From Amoebidium appalachense (Eukaryota > Ichthyosporea): a stretch of DNA of 64,000 bases. Below, piece by piece: positions 1 through 56,971 of this stretch. Under the pieces are notes generated by a model. The model had not been told where the DNA came from. It searched no databases and saw only the letters and a list, made by a program, of their open reading frames with translations. Position 1 is the first letter of the stretch, and each line of letters begins with the position of its first letter. The stretch covers positions 2,852,001-2,916,000 of the forward strand of contig CAVNZM010000011.1 of NCBI GenBank assembly GCA_963693365.1, written 5' to 3'. A program made the translations under genes and the position numbers.

Positions 1-82
1 ACCACCAAGCAAATCTCTCTGCCCACCTCTCAGGCGCACTGTATCCCCGCGTGTGCGCACACACATGCACACACATACATAC

Positions 83-123
<41 letters not shown>

Positions 124-124
<1 letters not shown>

Positions 125-351
125 GCTGCCAAAAAGGATCTTGAAGTGGCTCGGGCCACACTCACAGCCAACACGGTTGCCACCGCTCAGCGCTCGACAA
201 TGACTCTGGATTCAAGGGTATGTTTGCACACACACACACACACACACTCACACACACTCACCCACTCACCCACTCACTTACTCACTCACATACACAAGCG
301 CGCGTGTGCGCGTGCACGTACACACATGGTGACACGCACACACACACACAT

Positions 352-441
<90 letters not shown>

Positions 442-2432
442 CACACCACACCACACCTGTTTCCCCTGCAACCGTACACAAAGGCCTGTCGGTAGGAAAT
501 GCCACAGAGAAAGAACAGCATAAACTTGATGGATGCATATCGCAGTAAGCTTTGTCTTGAAGCTATCATACTCCGTGTCGTTTTTGTTTGCTTTTTTTTT
601 TGCTTTTTTTTTATTTTATTATTATTATTATTATTATATATATAGTTCTTTTTGCTTGTTTTCCTCTCGTCCTATGCAACGGACCTCCCCTCTCGCCAAC
701 ACAAGTTGCAACCTCTCCGACATCAACCCCCCCCCCCCCCCCCCCTCCCCCCCCCACCCTTTCACCACACACACACACCCCTCTTGCATCATTGCATACT
801 GATGTACGTTTATCGTTCTTTACATATTCACATTTGTAAACCGTTGCGAGTTTATACATCTTACGGTGTGTCGCACCCTCCCCCCAGCCCCCCCCCCCCC
901 CCCCCCCCCCCCCCCTCGGGGGTGTGGCCGCAGCCGCCCATCCCCTCCCTCCCTCCCCCGCCTGGTTCTTGCAAGACACGCTCTTAAATGTCAAGAACAT
1001 CCACAGGTGTACGTACACCCCCCCACACACCCACACATCTTAACACCCACCACACACATCACAGGACGAATCCGCGATTTCATATGCCGATCGGAGTGTG
1101 GGCATGACGCTAGATTCCAGATCGGTTTCTTCATTCGGATCGGCAATGTCCGAAAGGCCTTTGCCTAGTGTTCCCGATCCCTCGAATGGGATGGGATTAA
1201 CCCGTGATCGACCTGGATCGGTTATGGATCTACCGCACAATCGTGCCGATCCGTTTGTCGGCAGGCCCGGATCGGTAATGAGTCGTGCCGATCCGTTTAC
1301 CGATAGGCCTGGATCGGTAAGGAGCCGTGCCGACCCGTTTGGCGATCGCGGTGGATCGGTAATGGCGCACCGAAACACAGTGATTTCCATGGGATCGAAT
1401 GCCGATCCAGCCCCGATCGGTTCCTACCCAGCCGATTCGACACATTTCAACTCTCTACAAGACAGGCCACTCCCTGCCGCCCCTGGATCACCCTCCGCCC
1501 AATCATATCTCCAGCACCAAACATCAAGGGGGTCATCTAGCCAATCAGAAACTAAGTACCCATTGCACTCGGAGAGGCCGCTACCTGCTCTCCCCGATAT
1601 TGCCGAGAGACCCCTACCGGATCTGCCCGGAGGGAATGGGGAGAGACCAATTGGCCAAAGGTGGGTGCATGCATATAAGTGGTGATGGTGGATAGTACGT
1701 GCGTAGGGTGGGGTCCTGGGAGGAGGAGAAGGGAGTCGGGGGAGAGGGGGGGAAGGGAGGGGAGGGGGGAGGGGGGGGGGGAGAGAGGGGTGGGTTTGGG
1801 GGGGGGGGGGGGGGGGAGGGGGGGGGGGGGGGGGGGGGTAAATGTGAGTTAGCGTGTTGACTGGTCCAGGTGAGGGGATTAGGTGGGAAGGTAGTGTGCA
1901 CATTCAAATCATGATGTTGCGGCAAGGTGATGCGATTCGGCCGCACACCCATATGGTTATGTTTGAGCATGCATATGTGGGCAAATGTGGCATGGGGTGG
2001 GTGTGATGGTTGGTAGATTCGAAAGGACCGTTGTGGGCACTCCTAACCAACCAACTAAATGACCCACCCACAAATGCGTGCACGTGCACACAAACACAGA
2101 GACGCACACACAAATACAAACACACATGCACACACATATATATGCACACACACACACAAACATTCATACACACACACACACACAAACACACACACACTCA
2201 CACACTCACACACACACACACTCACACACACACACTCACACACCCCTACAGCCGTGGGTTCACCTCCACTTCTCTCACACGTGTCAGTGCGAGCCACAAC
2301 CCTCTGGCCGACCGTCCCCTGCCCAGCCCCTCCCCGTCTTCACCGGTTCTTTCACGGGTCAACGGGTCGGGTAGCCCGACACCTGCTAGCCCGAACCTCA
2401 GCAGAAGACCTCTGCCTGCTGAGCCCCGATAG
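124..2432 (+). CDS. 3' end of an unknown protein with repeated RPLP motifs (partial, 5' end outside window)
   Basis: Three exons are joined in phase: 124-217, 1065-1660 and 2252-2432, with the stop TAG at 2430-2432. The first exon is entered from a (CA)n-CAG acceptor, so the gene begins before the window. The phases are 0 at 217/1065 and 2 at 1660/2252. The protein is polar and looks disordered. It carries at least five RPLPxxP-type motifs (for example [34 protein letters not shown] at the very end), which resemble class I/II SH3-binding peptides. A 14-residue repeat of the type RADPFxxRPGSVMS occurs three to four times. The peptide MTLDSR occurs in both of the first two exons. I do not recognise the family. 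A scaffold or adaptor tail that recruits SH3 proteins is an inference from the motifs alone. Confidence 0.7.
1207..1365 (+). repeat. 42-bp in-frame coding repeat
   Basis: A unit of 42 bases (14 codons, consensus peptide [14 protein letters not shown]) is repeated three to four times with substitutions. Each unit contains GGATCGG and CCGATCCG, which are near-palindromic. The repeat keeps the reading frame of the surrounding exon. Confidence 0.75.
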
Positions 2433-2979
2433 TTGAATAGTTGTTGTCTGAATGTGCTTGTAGGGTGACCGAGGAGGGGGGAGGGGGGGGGGGGGGGGGG
2501 GGGGTGTTGAAGGGAGGTATGGAGAAGACACGCATAACACTAGCTTTGGGGTGTCTAAATTCGTGGGGATGGGATGAATGAGTTTTGTTGATTAATCGTC
2601 TGCCTCGCAGTCGCTTTTCGTCTTTTCTTTTCTCTCCTTTATTTGTGTTCTCTAATTTTTTTTTTTCCGCTTCCGTTTTTTTCTCGTTTTATTATTGTTT
2701 GCCCAACCGGCCCGGTCCATGAATCAAGCCTTGATGTGAGTTTAAGGCGCACATTAAGATTTTTAGGCAGTACTCGAGCATTGCCCTGAGTGGTTTGCAA
2801 CTGTACAATTTTTGATCATAACGGTTTTGTTATATATAAATTTATTGTAGCTGAGTATGTGATGGCTATTCACATGGGACTTTCGAATGCGAGTTTTTGT
2901 TGAACAAAATTCAAGTTGGCATGAAACTGTACATGGTGTTTGCCCCCCCCCCCCCCCCCCCCTCCCCCCCCCCCCCCCC

Positions 2980-3114
2980 TCGGGTACTGTGGATGACGTG
3001 GGCCCCCCCTGAGGATGGGCTCTGCTTATTATGCATACTCTTTATGTATGGCTTGCATTCTGCATCGTGTTATCCGTTTGTTCTTGTGTACTTCGTACTT
3101 TTTGACGCATTCAA
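2980..3114 (+). repeat. C-tailed dispersed element, copy 1
   Basis: This core of about 135 bp starts TCGGGTACTGTGGATGACG and ends GACGCATTCAAA, followed by a C tract. It is almost identical to the copy at 27688-27823; I see one clear substitution plus a length difference at the tail. C tracts lie on both sides (2942-2979 and from 3116). It has no coding capacity that I can see. Confidence 0.85.
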
Positions 3115-3426
3115 ACCCCCCCCCCCCCCCCTCCCCCCCTCCACCCCCCCACCCCTTTTTGGCCATCCATCCGTTTTCACCCAATGTCACGGGAGCTCAA
3201 ATCAGTGATATGGACTTTACATATTTATGCACATTGAAGGACGTGTGCTTTACTTATGTAAAAAATTGATGTGCATGTTTGACTGTGTGGATGGGTGGGC
3301 ACCCGGTGTGAAGTGTAACCCGACTGAGAGGGAATTCTAAAGCCTCAGACTTCAAATACGGTTTTTGTGCTTTTCCGAGACTGGAAAAACTCGGTACTCA
3401 TGGCAAATCTGTCGGGGCTTTCATGC

Positions 3427-3469
3427 TGACGTCATCATGACGTCATAATGAAAGTGCCGGCTTTTATAT
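3427..3469 (+). promoter_or_regulatory. Two CRE sites and a TATA-like box upstream of the first membrane-protein gene
   Basis: TGACGTCA occurs twice (3427-3434 and 3438-3445), separated by three bases. TTTTATAT follows at 3462-3469. This spacing is usual for a CRE just upstream of a TATA box, which would place transcription start near 3495-3505, about 420 bases before the ATG. The paralogue at 11460-14077 has a similar arrangement. Confidence 0.5.
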
Positions 3470-3920
3470 CCTCGTTCTCGCCCGGACTCAGAGTCGGCAC
3501 CAGTTGCCAGTTCGTCGTTCAAGTAGGTAGGGCGGGCTATAGCAACACACACAGTCCTTAACCCATAATAAAACTACAAAGAACTTAATACATCCATGCA
3601 CAACGACACAAGCGCACGCCACCCCTGATCTTTTGCTCAGTTCTCAGTTTCTGGTAGTATATAAGCAAGGTGTGCAGTTTCTTATAATGCGTTTATCACG
3701 AAGCCCACGTCGAACGTAACTTACTTGATTGCAACAAATCAGTTAATTCTTGGGCTCGGCTCACTTTCTTTCCAAAATATGCTTAACTATGGCTAGTGTG
3801 TTATTTTCGTTTGTCGGTGCTTAGGAATGACCACCCTTTCAGCTAGACGTAACATAGAAAGAACACCCGAAAGGGCCCTTAGCTCATACCTAGTTGTCAG
3901 TGTACATAAGGTCTGATCCC

Positions 3921-8603
<4,683 letters not shown>

Positions 8604-10082
8604 GGGGCACACGGGCGGGTACGCGTGCACACAGGCACACAAACACGCACACACACGCGCTGCACGCACATACACACAGCACATCACCCCCCCCCCCCCC
8701 CCCCCCCCCCCCCCCATCTCCCTCCCTCCCTCAATTCTTAAATATTGTGTATGCATGCAAGCACACTGTGCATGAACGAATGGAGATCGACTTGAATCTT
8801 GACGAAGGATGTGAAGTAGCAAATATGAATGTGGAACTCGTATTACGAGGGGCTCGTAGCTGCTGGCATGATATAATATATTTGTACATTGAAGACTGTA
8901 CGCGATTTAGCATAGTGATATAGACGCTGATGTTTGATTGGTTCCTTTAGTCAAAACATACCCGTCCTATCAGCCCGTTTTATGTGTTACAGATGTTGTT
9001 GTTGTTGATTGATTATGCTTTGTTTAGATAGTATGGTATTTTATATATTTTAATTTTTTGTCATCGCCACAGTGTTGTAACACTCAAATTTTTGATTCGT
9101 TGCATAGAATTAGTATTGGTGATAGAACATACCGGCTTTAAAAGTAGTTAAAATGTTGTTTTCATTGGTTCCCGATGTTTATGATTCAGGTTGTTCGGTT
9201 GGGTAGTGTGTTTGTCTTTATTTTGAAATTGTTATAAAAAAGTTAAACTGTGGTGTTAAAAGAAGTTATCTTTCAGGTTCGCTAAGTTGATCTCAGGCAT
9301 AATATAAAGGTTATCCTTTTTAACAGTTTTCTAGATATAGCCAATTTTTTATCTAGCTGGAAAAAAAAATCACTTATTGGTTCCAGCAGTTTTGGGTGTC
9401 TAACGCCCCGAACATTAATCCTACGTTACTTGAGGTGTCGGTTAGGGACAACAAATGTACATTGAAATTTCGCGTTGTGTCCATGTTTTTAGTAGTTAGT
9501 AGGTTCTTGGTATTACTAAGATATGGCCCCAGATAACCTTTAAATGGTTACATATATATCCATTATCGAATGAACGATCGTCGTATGTATGTAGTGGGAG
9601 TGGTTATAATAAAAACGGATGTCTGTGCAACACTTCAAACCCCTCATGTCTGTAAAAACAGCCAGCCAGGTTGAAATTTACGAATTTATCTGGAAGTTTA
9701 TAAATTAGCGAACAACATGTATGACGCAAATACCAAGCGCTGAGCCTGCCGAATTTTGAACTTTACTAATTACATCGCATGATGCAAATGATGTTCCAAA
9801 TTAGCCAACAAATTTGTAATCGGTTGATTTGTCGTGTGCACGCATTGACCCTCTACTATAAATATAGTTATAGAACTAGTTAAAAAAGTAGGAATGTAGC
9901 AAGTGAAAACGAATTCACGATTCTTAGACTATAGTATGTAGTGGGATGGCATGTGCACACGCATGTAAGATCTTGGTCTCTGTTATACTTCTCGACCTCT
10001 GATCAGACTTGCGGCTCTCTCTCAGCTAGAGGGCTCCCCCTTCCCTTGTGTGTGTATTGGGCCGGTGGTTGCAATTGTGTGG

Positions 10083-10115
<33 letters not shown>

Positions 10116-10188
10116 TTACAACAAAAACAATTGAAAAAAAAATAGATGAGCAAAATTTAAAAGATCTGGGGGAAAACGGGAGGGAGGG

Positions 10189-10241
<53 letters not shown>

Positions 10242-11459
10242 ATTCAACCATGGCCTTTACGTCTAGCTAATATTAGGCTAGATGTCCTGGACCAGAGACA
10301 GCAACATGGAGAGTCCACCAAATATTTATAGTTCCTCTAATTATTGTACGCATGTTTGTGCACGTATACATTGCATTAAGCCTTCATCCTGCCTCTTGAG
10401 ACCCCTAGGCTTCATCAGACCGAGTGCACTTTCGGTGCAATCCGTCCATTCATGTGCAATACCTTTAACCACCTTAATTTTACATTTCACAACCTTGCCG
10501 ATTTAAATGTTTGTGTCACTTTCGTGCAGAATCTTTTTCTCGCAAACATCTAGATAAATGTATTAATTTATCTCATATTCTTCCGTTAGAAATTCGAAGA
10601 CTAGCTTATTTAGATAATCCTGATATTACTTCTATTGACTACCACCGTATGTTTAACGAGTTTTCTAGGGTGTATGATTATTTGAGTCGTTATCTCCTCC
10701 GTATCCGTGAGTAGGGGTTTTTGTATTTTCTTCTCTGAGATATCTGTGATATCTCCGGCTTGCTTCTCTTTCATGAGCATATCAATAAAGTCATTATAAA
10801 TTTTTTGCAAGAGAACTATGAGTACATCTGCTATTATTACATCAGCTTCAATAAGGATGCACATTGTGCTAACATACCGGCTGCCAGCATATTGGATATT
10901 ATTAAAAGGAATGGGCTAGCTGTAGCAGCGGTGTTATCACACGGGGTTTTAGCACATGTATCCGTCATATATATTGATCTGCCTATGTGCATGTGTTCAA
11001 GTGAATCTCAGCAAATTTCAGTGTACATGCAATTTTCATCAGACACAACTAATTTATAAATTGGATTGTTTGCCTACAAACACGCATACAAACAAGACTT
11101 AGTTTATAGTCGTCTATATTCCTACTTTTTTTTGTGTATTTTTATATTTAACTATCTGGCAGCTCTTATGTACCGCATGCCCCCCCCCCTCCCCTTTCCC
11201 CCCCTTAAAAAAAAGGAAACAAACAACTAAAAAATCATTCGCCTACACAAAAAAAAAGTTCCATTGCACATCTCATATACATACAGCAACAACAACTAAA
11301 CCTAAATACTTACTCTATTTAAAGCGAGTCCTACATACCCATGCATCGACTGGCTCCAAAATTACACGTTCCACCTCGCCTCTGCTCTAATTAGAACTCT
11401 CACGGTAACAGTGTCTCACATGACCACCCATTCATACCCATTCACGCCCTTCTCTAACG
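8604..11459. other. Intergenic region between the convergent paralogues
   Basis: The two membrane-protein genes end tail-to-tail here. The first 100 bases hold (CA)n and a C tract; 8740-10080 is AT-rich unique sequence; G tracts lie at 10084-10114 and 10190-10239; 10250-11400 is AT-rich. Two short plus-strand frames (10511-10714 and 10760-11059) have a protein-like composition but no recognisable domain or splice context. I do not call a gene. Confidence 0.6.
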
Positions 11460-12038
11460 CTATTCATGCACATGTGACGGGCCAGATAAAAGCGGTGGTG
11501 AATGAATATTTACATGTAGCCCACCAGCCGGCACCGCCACCCCCGACTCCTTTTCCTTCGACGCAGTTCTGTCCAGTTTTGCAGCTTCCCTTTTGCATTT
11601 CCACAAATGGTATAATGTTGCAGAAAACGAGTCCAGAAGGAAGATCAGAAGAGATATCTGGTGGGATAGCTGAATAATCGCTATCTGCACCGTCAGCTCC
11701 ATGTCGATGAAATTCACGCACAGGTTGACGACTATCCACAGGAAGAAATACACCACCACCGCACGGATGTTCTGGTACCTGTGATTGTATTGTGCATATC
11801 ATTTAGCGTCTCATTTAATAATTTTTATTAGTTCAGGCTTGCAATGCTATGAGCAGCTAGCTATTACAGGGTAGAAAAAGTGGTGTGCAAACAAGAGCAA
11901 AAGTCAGTCCTCCTCCCCCCCCCCCCTCCCCCCCCCCCCCGCCCACAGACACATACAAAAAAAAAAAAACCCTGCTCTCAGAACAATCAAACTGAAACAA
12001 AACATAAGAAGGGCCCATACAGTACAGCATGCACACAT

Positions 12039-12071
<33 letters not shown>

Positions 12072-12301
12072 CCCGTACGCTCTGTTAAAAATATCATGTA
12101 AGCATGTATTTGCAACCGCGCATGTGTAGGAATGACCAGGCATATGCATGTATATTTGGAAACATGTGCAGGGGAAAGGAGAGGGGAGGAGGGGAAACGA
12201 AGGCACGGGAAGGAAGGCCGAAATGAGCTATGGTTCATCTGACCGGAAGCACACGAATGCGCTAACAGTATGCATGTGGGCGTGGACGTGGGAGGGGGAG
12301 G

Positions 12302-12339
<38 letters not shown>

Positions 12340-13443
12340 GCTTATAGCTACTGTGTATCATGATGTGAGTAAACGAGCGAAAGTGTATACATGCATGTTA
12401 GACTCGGACATGTGTGCATGTACTTTTGAACGTGTGGTACGGAAGTTGTGTGTCGGGCGGAGAGACGCAGTGCAGGAGATGGGCCGGTGGCTATGTTGGC
12501 AGTGCCAGCGTGCGCACAAACACGGGGGTATGCTCCTGTGTTGGGTTCGCATGATGGAGCTTAAATGTGTGGTTGAATGAGGTGGTAAAGTGGGAGTTCG
12601 GAGTTGTGGTGAAGGGACACTCGCCAGTCACAGAACAGATTGGTGATCTTCCGCGTTGCCCACGTCTTCCAGGAGAGAATTGCCAACGAGCCGGCGCCCA
12701 TAATCATATACCCACCAAACAACCAATCGACAGATGTGGTATCATGGTTAGCTAAGTTGAACACTACTGATAATGTGCAAGCCAATAGGCCAACCACCGT
12801 GAGAACAACGATTGGCATGTGAAACATGCGGTTTAACTCCTTCTGTGTGTATACCTTGGTCTGTATGAATAAGGCTTCCACTACCCTTAGTCTTCCGCAC
12901 ATGCTTCCGAAAAGCACAGCATCGGAAATGGATGCGAGATAGAGAAAAATGCTGACCACAACCTCATAGGTCAAATCTGCCGTTGTGCGGGGCGGGGTGC
13001 TGTAATGAATCAACACAATGGCCGCTATAAAGCTGCAAAACTGGGAAGAAAACGTCGAGCTGAAAATGTATATGAGAAACCTGTCTCCGCGAGCTTTTAT
13101 GGCCGGCTCGTTTCGAAATTGATACACAAAATAGCCATATAAACCGACAATAGCTAAGCAGATCAGATCCGACACAAAATAGAGGATCATGGTGAGCCGT
13201 GTCTCGTCGGTAATTGCACCAACTATGATGCAAGGGGTTAGAAGGATAAACGAGACCAGAAGCACAAAAAAGAAAAGGCTGTTTCCTTTCTCCTGCAGCA
13301 GCACGGCCTGTGGGCGGGAACGGAAGTCATGTCAACATAATGACTCGAACAGGACAAGAGGCGTGCAGCTACACGAGTTTAACAAGCTCTACACAGGTGA
13401 TGCTCGCATAAGCAGCTAAGTTCTTCCCCCCCCCCCCCTCCCC

Positions 13444-13474
<31 letters not shown>

Positions 13475-14077
13475 CTCCTGGTCGAAACCCAAACAACCCT
13501 CTCATCAACTCTGCATCCCAAGTCAGCTCAATTTCAACTCATCTTCAACTTCATTCAACTCTTTCACACGCAATTGATGCATCAAAAGCGAAACACACGT
13601 AAAACGAAATAGGACCACCCACCCACCTACCTGACGTTCACGCTCGCGTATTTTATCTCTTATGTGTGGCTGCACAGTAGAAGCAAGGTCTATCTGTCCA
13701 CCGTAAGGGGGGGGTAGCTGATTATTCCCCGGCCGAGACACAAAACCATGTGTTGAAGTAACAAGATGTCTCGAAACCCCAGCTTCATTTCCCGGGTGCT
13801 CTGAGCAAAGGTTATTTTCCGCCACCTTTGAGCCATTAATGAGCAAAGAAGCATCGTTTTGGTGTTCTTGTACGGTTTTTGGGACTCCCTTGGCTGCACC
13901 GTGTCTAGGATTTTCACGGAATGTTGCAAGTTTTGCTGCGTGTGCTGTAGCTGCTGTAACTAGCTCCGCCTCTTTTGATACCCCGACACACAAGGGGCGT
14001 GTGTGTGAGGGTGAAAGCATTTGTTCTCGCTGAGGATCATCGTTACCTTCTGAAACTGATGCATTTGTAAGAGGCAT
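11460..14077 (-). CDS. Multipass membrane protein, paralogue B
   Basis: On the minus strand the exons are 14077-13631, 13307-12625 and 11778-11460 (stop), giving 482 residues. Intron positions and phases match paralogue A exactly (phase 0, then phase 2), and the last exon has the same length (319 nt). The hydrophilic N-terminus is longer (149 residues) but ends in the same motif type (TVQPHIRDKIRERERQ, against SVQPHIRQQMQEREEQ in A). The membrane region aligns throughout, including CGRLRVVE, YTQKEL and ITNLFCDW. The second intron begins GCGAGT rather than GT; only this GC donor keeps the frame into YQNIR. The family is not recognised. Low-complexity introns are short here compared with paralogue A. 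Confidence 0.85.
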
Positions 14078-14703
14078 CTTTACAACGTAGGCTGATGCTA
14101 TGTAGGTTCCCCATTATAGAGGATTGTGAGTTGAATCTTCGTTATCATGTATTGGCTTTTCCCTTAGAACTTCTTTCCAAAGGTTAAAGAGTCACCAAAA
14201 ACATAATAAAAGAATAAAATTGGGCTCTCACAAAATCTTATCAAGACACGACCGTTTTCATGAAGCTCTGACAAGGAAGAAGAGCCGCTTTTATCAGTAG
14301 TCTACATCTACGTATACCTGCTTTTATGTCCTAACAGGCTAACAGCCCTAGATTATCGATAGAATGACGTCATATGTGACACTTTGTGAGCCACTGAAGT
14401 GTAACATTTGAAGCAGCTGCGAGGGACACGGAGAGGGGGGATAGGTTTTGCTTGGAAAGAAAATTGCTTTCACACATCTTTTCACACAACCCCTGCCCAG
14501 GTTATTCTATGCTTTCTACCACCTAAAAAAACCCTATAAAGAACACATTGAAGGTGCCACCCAAGTGCATGCATAGCTATACATGACGCACAGTTTCTGA
14601 GCACTACTATGAGTTCTCCAACTCCGTGCTGATCTGATGTTTTGTGCGGAATGTTGGCAGTAAACTTCACGGGATACAATTTTAGCGTTTTGTGACACGA
14701 GAA
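14078..14703. other. Shared upstream region of paralogue B (-) and the OCRL homologue (+)
   Basis: The two start codons are head-to-head, 626 bases apart. A CRE-like site and a TATA-like box oriented for the minus-strand gene lie at 14321-14372. I see no clear TATA box for the plus-strand gene. There is no reading frame worth calling. Confidence 0.6.
14321..14372 (-). promoter_or_regulatory. CRE site and TATA-like box upstream of paralogue B
   Basis: TGACGTCA lies at 14365-14372. On the minus strand it is followed about 37 bases later by ATAAAAG (14327-14321). The order and spacing resemble those upstream of paralogue A, which has two CRE sites. Confidence 0.45.
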
Positions 14704-36609
<21,906 letters not shown>

Positions 36610-36980
36610 CATGATGTAGCATGATTTAGAGCTTGCTTACTAGAAGAGAAACGTCTTTATTGTAGTGCTCGTGTGTTTCATTTTAGTATGAGAACATGGG
36701 AGGGAACTTCACAACTGTACATGATGTTTTTAATGAAAGGACATTTTGATTGACCTAGGTCTGGGTAGAGCAAGCGAATGTGTGATCATGTTTTTAAATT
36801 TTAATTCTGCCGACCGACGGCCTAACGAGAAGATGACATCTGATGGCTGGTTTTCATCCCCGTAATAAATGCCGGCTTTACCCAATCGTAACCCACCAAT
36901 GTGCACGTGTGTGCTTGTGTCCGTATACGTAACTGTGTGTGTGTGTGTATGGACGCGTGCGCAGTGTGTGTGTGTGTGTG

Positions 36981-37021
<41 letters not shown>

Positions 37022-37124
37022 TGGAGGTCGAGATGTGTGTGTGTGCACGTGTGTGGGTCACGGTGCGGTGGGTGGGTGGGTGTGGGAATATATACGGAGG
37101 GTTACGCTGGTTACTCAAGGCAGA

Positions 37125-37192
<68 letters not shown>

Positions 37193-38040
37193 TTACATAC
37201 ATACATATAGGAACATACGCTGTTTTAAATCGCACTGCCTGCTATACGTATACTGTATATCTTTCAACAACAAATTCACCGTTTTGCTCCCACAACCATG
37301 CAATCCAGCCTACATGTGCCTCTGATCAAAAGAGCGATCAATTGCAAGGAAAAAAAAAAATCAGAGGGCGCACTGTTGTTGACGCGTGTGAAAGTTGGGT
37401 TTAAATTTCGCATGCCTGCAGCTGCCAGGCTATGAATGGGGTGAATATATACTCCTACTTTTTTGTTTGTTCTATTAAATAGCTATAGCTCATAAGCGTG
37501 TATATGCCGGATGACCATCTCTATAGGTGTGCTTCATGTGCACCTGTATCATATTCTTATATCCATGGGATCCATATGCATGGCGTGTCACCACATTGAC
37601 TCAGTGGGCTTAGGGAGTGGCAAGAGCAAAAGTACTGGTGCAATGATCCCATTATGGGTTGAAACGAACGGATTGGCCATGGATCATATGCATCCAAGCT
37701 TTGCATGTATACGTGTGTTGCATTAAGAGTGCTCGCTGCACTCTACTTGAGTTTTTATTGCATGCCGTTAACGTTACACTTTGCAGTTGCATACCCTTAT
37801 GTGTCCCGCACCGTACATGAAGTTTTGCTTGGTACCGTGTTCCGCAACCTCCCCCCCCCCCCCCCCCCCCCCCCCATACATAGGCACGCACACGACACCA
37901 CCACCTGGCCCACCCAAAAAAATCCTTCTCCCTAACGTAAACCCCGTCGTTGCCGCCCCACCTTTAAGATACCCGCTCTGGCCCCCACACCCCTGCGTGT
38001 CATCCAAGTTGAACACCCCCCCCCCCCCCCCCCCCCCCCC

Positions 38041-38108
<68 letters not shown>

Positions 38109-38160
38109 CGGGGACAGGCACCTGCCTGCCCGCCCCAACCACCCACACCCACAAATACAC

Positions 38161-38199
<39 letters not shown>

Positions 38200-38864
38200 G
38201 TGACACACACACACCCACACACACACACACACACATTGCCCATAACTCCTGGCCCACGGATATAGCAATATATGGTAAGTGGAATCCATCTGCATCCTTT
38301 ATTCTTCTCCTGAACGATGCCTATGACATAAAACAAGTGTTCCTAAAGAATGGCTGTTGCGTATTCCGTTACAAAGTGCTGACGTGGAAACCTAATATGA
38401 CTGGCACATATCTCTATTCTGATTACATTACATCCATTTCGTCAATCGTAGTACATATATATGAACTGCGGCTACAAAAACACAGTAGTACTAATATATA
38501 GATATGTTTAATATTCAGACATCCATATCTATGACCTCGTTTAGTAAATAGTATGCATACGGTCATATAGCCTCCGTCAAGGCACAATGCACGTGTCACG
38601 ATACCCGCTACATCGCATTGTTTGTCAGAAACCCTTCAATAAGTAACACGATACACCCAAGTCCCTTAGTACTTACGCGTCTATTCTCACGTGCATCGTA
38701 CTGTATCGAGCCCGGAAATCTAAGGTCGATATCACATGTGCACACATACACATGCACACGCACGTGCACACACGCATCCACAGGTGTATACATACGTGCT
38801 CACACACGTGCTCACACACGTGCTCACACACGTGCACGCATTACTGCAGCATATTTTTTGTTTT
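36610..38864. other. Intergenic region between convergent OCRL and MSH2 homologues
   Basis: AATAAA at 36864-36869 is a candidate poly(A) signal for OCRL, 255 bases after its stop. TTTATT at 38298-38303 could be a poly(A) signal for MSH2 on the minus strand. Between them lie (GT)n/(CA)n at 36936-37189, a diverged C-tailed repeat ending near 37852 (GGTACCGTGTTCCGCAACC then C tract), a C tract of about 90 bases (38018-38107) and AT-rich unique sequence. No gene is seen. Confidence 0.55.
37735..37852 (+). repeat. C-tailed dispersed element, diverged intergenic copy
   Basis: TTGCATACCCTTATGTGTCC … TGGTACCGTGTTCCGCAACC runs into a C tract and matches the 3' half of the copy at 7804-7932. Confidence 0.5.

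Positions 38865-56971
<18,107 letters not shown>

Larger units (their letters stand above)
2433..3920. other. Intergenic region between the RPLP gene and the first membrane-protein gene
   Basis: There is no convincing gene. It holds a G tract (2475-2504), AT-rich sequence, one copy of the C-tailed dispersed repeat (2980-3114, with C tracts on both sides), and the presumed promoter of the downstream gene near 3427-3469. Confidence 0.6.

Noticed and set aside
53-523. Long His/Thr, Cys/Val, Leu/Ser, Pro, Gly and Pro-Ala-Cys-Leu reading frames throughout the window
   Set aside because: They are translations of (CA)n, (GT)n, (CT)n, C/G tracts and GGCA repeats, open in several frames at once, and lie in introns.
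38018-38107. Long C tract as a real fixed-length feature
   Set aside because: Homopolymers of this size are prone to assembly and sequencing error, so I make no claim on exact length.
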